From Thermoplasmata archaeon (GTDB lineage: Archaea > Thermoplasmatota > Thermoplasmata > Lutacidiplasmatales > UBA184), in NCBI GenBank assembly GCA_030039715.1, contig JASHVA010000165.1:1-9434 (forward strand): 9,434 nt of DNA. Reading direction: 5' to 3'. The position numbers and the translations under genes are program-made. Positions 6,096-9,434 of the stretch are shown here, piece by piece. Position 1 is the first letter of the stretch. Each line of letters starts with the position of its first letter. The notes beneath the pieces are model-generated. The model was not told the DNA's origin and made no database searches. It worked only from the letters and a program-made list of their open reading frames with translations.

Positions 6096-7691
6096 TTGGC
6101 CGACGGCGAAATGGAGGGCGCCTCGCACATCGACTCTCTGGGCCGCGGGACATTCCTCATGGTCGTGGGGACCGTCGTGCTGTTCCTCCTCAGCTTCCTC
6201 GGGCGGGTGGCGATCGCCCGGCACTTGTCGGTCGAGGCCTTCGGCGACTTCAATCTCGGTCTCGCACTCGCCGGCCTCCTCACGCTGATCGCGCTGCTCG
6301 GTCTGCATCAGGCCGTCGCGCGAACTCTGGCGGAGAACCCGGACCCCGCCACGCGGCGTCGTGTGATCCGCTGGGCCGCGACGATCACCGTGGTGACAGC
6401 GACCGTTGCTTCGGCCCTCGTGTGGCTGCTCGCGACGCCCATTGCCGACCTTTTCGATCCGGCCGGATCGGCGCAGCTCACCGTCGTCTTCCAGATGTTC
6501 TCGGTCACGGTCGGCCTGACTCTGCTGTGCACGTTCATCGCCGCGATCTTTCAGGGATTCGAGGACACTCTGCCCAACGCCTGGATCAATCAGGCAGTGC
6601 AGCCGGGCTCGTTCGTCATCTTCGTCTACATCTTCCTCGTCTACCACCTCAATCTCTTCGATGCGCTCCTAGCTTGGGTACTCTCGAACGCCGTCACGTT
6701 CGTGGTCCTGCTGGTCTATCTGTGGCGCCGTCTCCCGACTCGCCTACCGCCCGGACCCGCCGCCCCGATGCTGCCCCGAGGACTGCTGCTCCTCTCGGTC
6801 TCTCTCTGGGGGATCACGACGCTCGCCTACGTCACCACGTACGTTGACACGCTGATCCTCGGCGTTTTCCGCCCTGAGACAACGGTGGGGATCTATTCGG
6901 CCGTGATGACGCTCGCCCGGGTGCTCCTCGCCGCCAGCGCGGCCGTGACGTACATTTTCCTCCCGGTCGCCGCCCGCTTGAAAGGCCGGGGAGACATCGA
7001 ATCGATCCGGCGCTCGTACGTGACCACCGCACGATGGGTGCTCCTCTTCACGCTCCCGTTGTTCTTCGTCTTCGCCATCTTGCCGACCAGCACCGTCGAC
7101 CTGGTCTTCGGAAAGGCCTACGGCTCGGGGGCCACGGCGCTGGCCATCGTGACCATCGGCGCGGTCGTGTCCGTCGGCTTCGGACCGGTCAATGTGACGC
7201 TCGCGGGCATGGGCTCGGTGCGTCCCCTGCTGTTCTCCACGGCGGTCTCGGGGATCACGAACGTCGTACTGAGCTTCGCATTGATTCCCACGTACGGGCT
7301 CATCGGCGCGGCGATCGCATGGTCGGTGGCGCGAGTGCTGTTCCCGGCCTCGGGGGCCCTCTCGCTCTACCTCGAGAGTCGCATCTCGCCGCTCAGACGG
7401 ACATTCGTCGTGCCGCTCGTGGTCTCGCTGGGCGTGGGAGTCCCGTTGTTCGTGCTGGTCGCCGTCTTGCCCCACCCGTCGTGGGTGGTGGTTCCGCTCT
7501 ACTTCGTTGGTGTCGCGATCTTCCTGGGTGCTCTGTTCGCGACCCGGACCGTGGAGACCGCGGACCTGGTCGTCTGCCGAATCCTCGAAGGAATCGTACG
7601 CCGACCGCTCCCGCGCCTCGAGCGGTTCTTGCTGCGGTTCTGTGCCGACCGCGACCCGCCCTTGCCCCCGTCTCCCGTGCGGGATGCGTAG
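6096..7691 (+). CDS. Wzx/RfbX-type polysaccharide (lipid-linked oligosaccharide) flippase
   Basis: This 531-residue integral membrane protein has about fourteen predicted hydrophobic helices spread from residue 18 to about 490, and a cytosolic basic tail of roughly 40 residues. Length, helix count and the opening (GTFLMVVG...LGRVAIARHLSVEAFGDFNLGLALAGL) match the polysaccharide biosynthesis/MATE-like exporters that flip undecaprenyl- or dolichyl-linked glycans across the membrane. LIPTYGLIGAAIAWSVAR, in the later helices, is the family's usual late motif. The start is uncertain: TTG at 6096 or ATG at 6111, five codons later. Neither has a strong Shine-Dalgarno, and the short leader from the TATA box allows both. 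The neighbouring adenylylsulfate kinase, sugar kinase and deoxysugar reductase genes support a role in surface-glycan export. It ends 18 nt from the convergent sugar kinase gene. Confidence 0.92.
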   Translation: MADGEMEGASHIDSLGRGTFLMVVGTVVLFLLSFLGRVAIARHLSVEAFGDFNLGLALAGLLTLIALLGLHQAVARTLAENPDPATRRRVIRWAATITVVTATVASALVWLLATPIADLFDPAGSAQLTVVFQMFSVTVGLTLLCTFIAAIFQGFEDTLPNAWINQAVQPGSFVIFVYIFLVYHLNLFDALLAWVLSNAVTFVVLLVYLWRRLPTRLPPGPAAPMLPRGLLLLSVSLWGITTLAYVTTYVDTLILGVFRPETTVGIYSAVMTLARVLLAASAAVTYIFLPVAARLKGRGDIESIRRSYVTTARWVLLFTLPLFFVFAILPTSTVDLVFGKAYGSGATALAIVTIGAVVSVGFGPVNVTLAGMGSVRPLLFSTAVSGITNVVLSFALIPTYGLIGAAIAWSVARVLFPASGALSLYLESRISPLRRTFVVPLVVSLGVGVPLFVLVAVLPHPSWVVVPLYFVGVAIFLGALFATRTVETADLVVCRILEGIVRRPLPRLERFLLRFCADRDPPLPPSPVRDA

Positions 7692-7709
7692 GCGAGAACT
7701 TCGCGCCCG

Positions 7710-8711
7710 CTACTCCTCGAAGATGATCGAGCTGCCTTCGATGTCGAGGCGCATCGATTTGCGTTCCAGCCCGGCCGTCTTCATCGCGTGCTCGACGTCG
7801 TGTTGCCGCTCGGGCGGCGCGAGGAGGAAAAGGAACCCTCCCCCGCCCGCACCCAAGATCTTTCCCCCCAACGCGCCGGCGCGTTTCGCCTGCGCGTACC
7901 ACGTGTCGATCCGGGAGCTCGAGATGCCGTTCGTCAGCCGTCGCTTGAGCTCCCAGTTCTCGTCCAGTGCTCGTCCGATGTCGGCGTAATCGAGGCGCTC
8001 GATCGCGCCGACCGTCTCGTACGCGAGGTCGCGCATCCGGCGGTACTCGTCGAGATGGTCTTCGATCTCGACCGCCTGCTGCGAGTGAATGTCGGACGAG
8101 GAGCGCTCGACGCCCGTGTAGAACAACATCAGGCGGTCGTTCAGCGACTCGAGGGCGTCGTGGTCGACGTTCAAACTCTGAACGGAGACGTTGTCGTCGC
8201 GGTCGACCGTGATGAGGCTCAGGCCCCCGTACGCGACCGCGTACTGGTCCTGGATCCCGCCCGGTTCCTTCAGGATCTCCCGCTCGATGCGGACGGCCTC
8301 GCGGGCCAGTTGCCGGGGGCCGACTCGGTCGCCGCGCCACGCGTGGAGCGCGTTGAGGGCTCCGACCACACAACTGCTGCTCGAGCCGATCCCCGTCCCG
8401 CGGGACGGCATCTGGGTCGCCGTGATGATCTGGAGCCCGCTCGGGATCTTGAGGAGCCGCATCGCCTCCCGGATCGTACCGTGCGCGATGTCGTCAACGC
8501 TGCGGAGGGCATCCTCGGTGATACGGTAGCTCACCCGGATCTCGCTCGAGATGAAGTTCTCAACGACCATCACGAAGATTCCACGGTTGATCGAGCCGGC
8601 GACGCACGCGCCCGGTCCGTACTTGCGATAGTACGCCGGCAGGTCGGTGCCGCCGCCCGCGAACGTCACGCGGAACGGCGTCTTCGATACGACCACCACT
8701 CGATCCGGCAT
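7710..8711 (-). CDS. hddA: GHMP-family sugar kinase, D-glycero-D-manno-heptose 7-phosphate kinase type
   Basis: This 333-residue protein has the motifs and length of HddA-like kinases, which phosphorylate the anomeric carbon of a 7-phosphoheptose on the way to GDP-heptose. TPFRVTFAGGGTD (11-23) is the N-terminal substrate motif. PSRGTGIGSSSS (102-113) is the GHMP ATP loop. GGIQDQYAVAYGG (151-163) carries the probable catalytic Asp155, and GKILGAGGGGFLFLL (283-297) is the C-terminal GHMP motif. The ATG at 8711 has GAGGG 6 nt upstream. No heptose isomerase, phosphatase or nucleotidyltransferase lies within the window, so a fucose-, mannose- or other hexose-1-kinase role in the same family remains possible. 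It points against the flippase gene (18-nt gap) and is divergent from the nucleotide-sugar reductase gene. Confidence 0.9.
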   Translation of the reverse strand: MPDRVVVVSKTPFRVTFAGGGTDLPAYYRKYGPGACVAGSINRGIFVMVVENFISSEIRVSYRITEDALRSVDDIAHGTIREAMRLLKIPSGLQIITATQMPSRGTGIGSSSSCVVGALNALHAWRGDRVGPRQLAREAVRIEREILKEPGGIQDQYAVAYGGLSLITVDRDDNVSVQSLNVDHDALESLNDRLMLFYTGVERSSSDIHSQQAVEIEDHLDEYRRMRDLAYETVGAIERLDYADIGRALDENWELKRRLTNGISSSRIDTWYAQAKRAGALGGKILGAGGGGFLFLLAPPERQHDVEHAMKTAGLERKSMRLDIEGSSIIFEE

Positions 8712-8717
8712 CGCGGT

Positions 8718-8722
8718 CCCTC
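8718..8722 (-). promoter_or_regulatory. Shine-Dalgarno of the sugar kinase gene
   Basis: The minus strand reads GAGGG, ending 6 nt before the ATG at 8711. A weak AT-rich element (CTAATGA, about 8751-8757) further upstream could be its TATA box and would give a leader of about 18 nt containing this site. Confidence 0.5.
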
Positions 8723-8774
8723 GGTTCGGAGGCGCGGGAGCCGGGAGGGGTCATTAGAGATTCGGGGGGGACCG

Positions 8775-8780
8775 TTATAT
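8775..8780 (+). promoter_or_regulatory. TATA box of the nucleotide-sugar reductase gene
   Basis: TTATAT lies in the 92-nt divergent spacer and is centred 26-27 nt before the GTG at 8804. This spacing predicts that the message starts at or next to the GTG, without a leader. The upstream flank is a run of seven G followed by ACCG. Confidence 0.68.
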
Positions 8781-8803
8781 TCGCCGGAGGCGCGCCGGGA
8801 GCC

Positions 8804-9434
8804 GTGCGCACGCTCGTCACCGGTGCGACCGGTTTCATCGGTCGGCACCTGATGGCCTCGCTAGTCGCGGACGGCGAGGAGACCTGGGGGACCTCGTTCT
8901 CCGCAGAGGAGTTCGAGCGGTTTCCGCGCGAACTCCACGGTGCCGGCATCCTGCCGATGGACCTCCGAGACGCCCGCCAGGTGCGCTCGGTCGTCGAACG
9001 GGTCCGGCCGGAGGCGGTCTTCCACTTGGCCGCCCAAGCCTACCCACTTCTATCTTGGAAGGACCCGGCGGCGACCTACACTGCGAACGTTCTCGGAACG
9101 ATCTACCTGTACGAGGCCCTACGCGAGTTTCCGCCCGCCCGGGGCGTGGTGTTCGCCTCCTCCGGGGCGGGTTACGGCGAGCAGGAGCGGGTCCCGATCC
9201 CCGAGGATGTTCCGCTCCGCCCTATGAACCCCTACGGGGTCACGAAAGCCGCCGGGGACATGATCTCGTACCAATACTCCCGAAACTACGGTCTGCGGAT
9301 CGTGCGCGCGAGGCTCTTCGGCACGACCGGGCCGGGGAAACAGGGCGACGCACCGGGCGACTTCTCTCTTCAGCTCGCCCGGGCCGAGCAGGAGGGGGTC
9401 GAGCCGGTGATTCGGGTTGGGAACCTCGAGACCG
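8804..9434 (+). CDS. NAD(P)-dependent nucleotide-sugar reductase/epimerase, Rmd-like, 3' end outside window
   Basis: The 210 residues present form an extended short-chain dehydrogenase. TGATGFIG (6-13) is the Rossmann dinucleotide loop and MDLRD (52-56) a cofactor-pocket strand. FHLAAQAY (73-80) is the usual NAD-binding segment. ASSGAGYGE (118-126) carries the catalytic Ser, and Y144 and K148 in PYGVTKAAGD complete the triad. TGPGKQGD and the later EPVIRVGNLE (200-209) resemble GDP-4-keto-6-deoxymannose reductase, which makes GDP-rhamnose, more than GDP-mannose dehydratase or UDP-glucose epimerase. In Rmd the segment before TGPG usually reads FNH, while here it is FGT, so the substrate may differ. 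The start is a GTG, chosen from the TATA spacing and from being directly before the Rossmann strand. Known relatives run about 300 residues, so roughly a third is missing. Confidence 0.9.
   Translation, partial: MRTLVTGATGFIGRHLMASLVADGEETWGTSFSAEEFERFPRELHGAGILPMDLRDARQVRSVVERVRPEAVFHLAAQAYPLLSWKDPAATYTANVLGTIYLYEALREFPPARGVVFASSGAGYGEQERVPIPEDVPLRPMNPYGVTKAAGDMISYQYSRNYGLRIVRARLFGTTGPGKQGDAPGDFSLQLARAEQEGVEPVIRVGNLET

Noticed and set aside
5742..6647. A 301-codon minus-strand frame spanning the end of the APS kinase gene and the start of the flippase gene
   Set aside because: It crosses two well-supported genes and a promoter, and its Asp/Glu/Arg/His-rich composition is typical of antisense to hydrophobic codons.
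7692..7709. A bidirectional terminator between the convergent flippase and sugar kinase genes
   Set aside because: The 18-nt gap holds only a 4-bp GCGA/TCGC inverted repeat and no T tract on either strand.
7393..8373. A 326-codon minus-strand frame overlapping the sugar kinase and flippase genes
   Set aside because: Its Arg/Pro-rich translation is out of frame with the GHMP motifs, which are complete in the frame chosen.
7788..8852. A 354-codon plus-strand frame opposite the sugar kinase gene
   Set aside because: It is antisense to conserved GHMP motifs and would run through the divergent promoter region into the reductase gene.

Overview
This GC-rich window carries seven clear protein-coding genes and no RNA genes, mobile elements or CRISPR arrays. 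I read it as archaeal, most likely an uncultured Thermoplasmatota-type lineage. Two starts (2823 and 8804) have a TATA-like box centred about 26-27 nt upstream and no room for a leader, which is archaeal leaderless geometry. A third gene has a strong TATA box plus a Shine-Dalgarno-led leader. Large secreted Kelch-like proteins with a C-terminal anchor also fit archaea. The lineage call is an inference from style, not from a marker gene.

Layout. Positions 158-2596 (-) encode a large surface-anchored Kelch-repeat protein with 12 blades and many N-glycosylation sequons. It is divergent from 2823-4220 (+), a cytosolic alkaline-phosphatase-superfamily phosphodiesterase or phosphatase. Next come 4447-5211 (+), an unrecognised small secreted protein with two cysteines followed by a hairpin/T-tract terminator; 5409-6017 (+), adenylylsulfate kinase; 6096-7691 (+), a 14-helix Wzx/RfbX-type polysaccharide flippase; 7710-8711 (-), a GHMP sugar kinase of the heptose-7-phosphate kinase (HddA) type; and 8804-9434 (+, cut by the window edge), an NAD(P)-dependent nucleotide-sugar SDR closest to GDP-4-keto-6-deoxymannose reductase (Rmd). 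The left edge may hold the first 12 codons of another minus-strand gene.

How it may work together. The right half looks like one end of a surface-glycan locus: sugar activation (HddA-like kinase), deoxysugar formation (Rmd-like reductase), export of the lipid-linked glycan (flippase), and supply of the sulfate donor PAPS (adenylylsulfate kinase). With a sequon-rich cell-surface protein 3 kb away, a testable model is that this region makes a sulfated, deoxyhexose- or heptose-containing glycan that decorates secreted proteins. No glycosyltransferase, oligosaccharyltransferase or sulfotransferase lies inside the window, so the model depends on what lies beyond 9434. I found no strong evidence of a wholly new system. 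The most open objects are the two-cysteine secreted protein and the exact products of the sugar genes.
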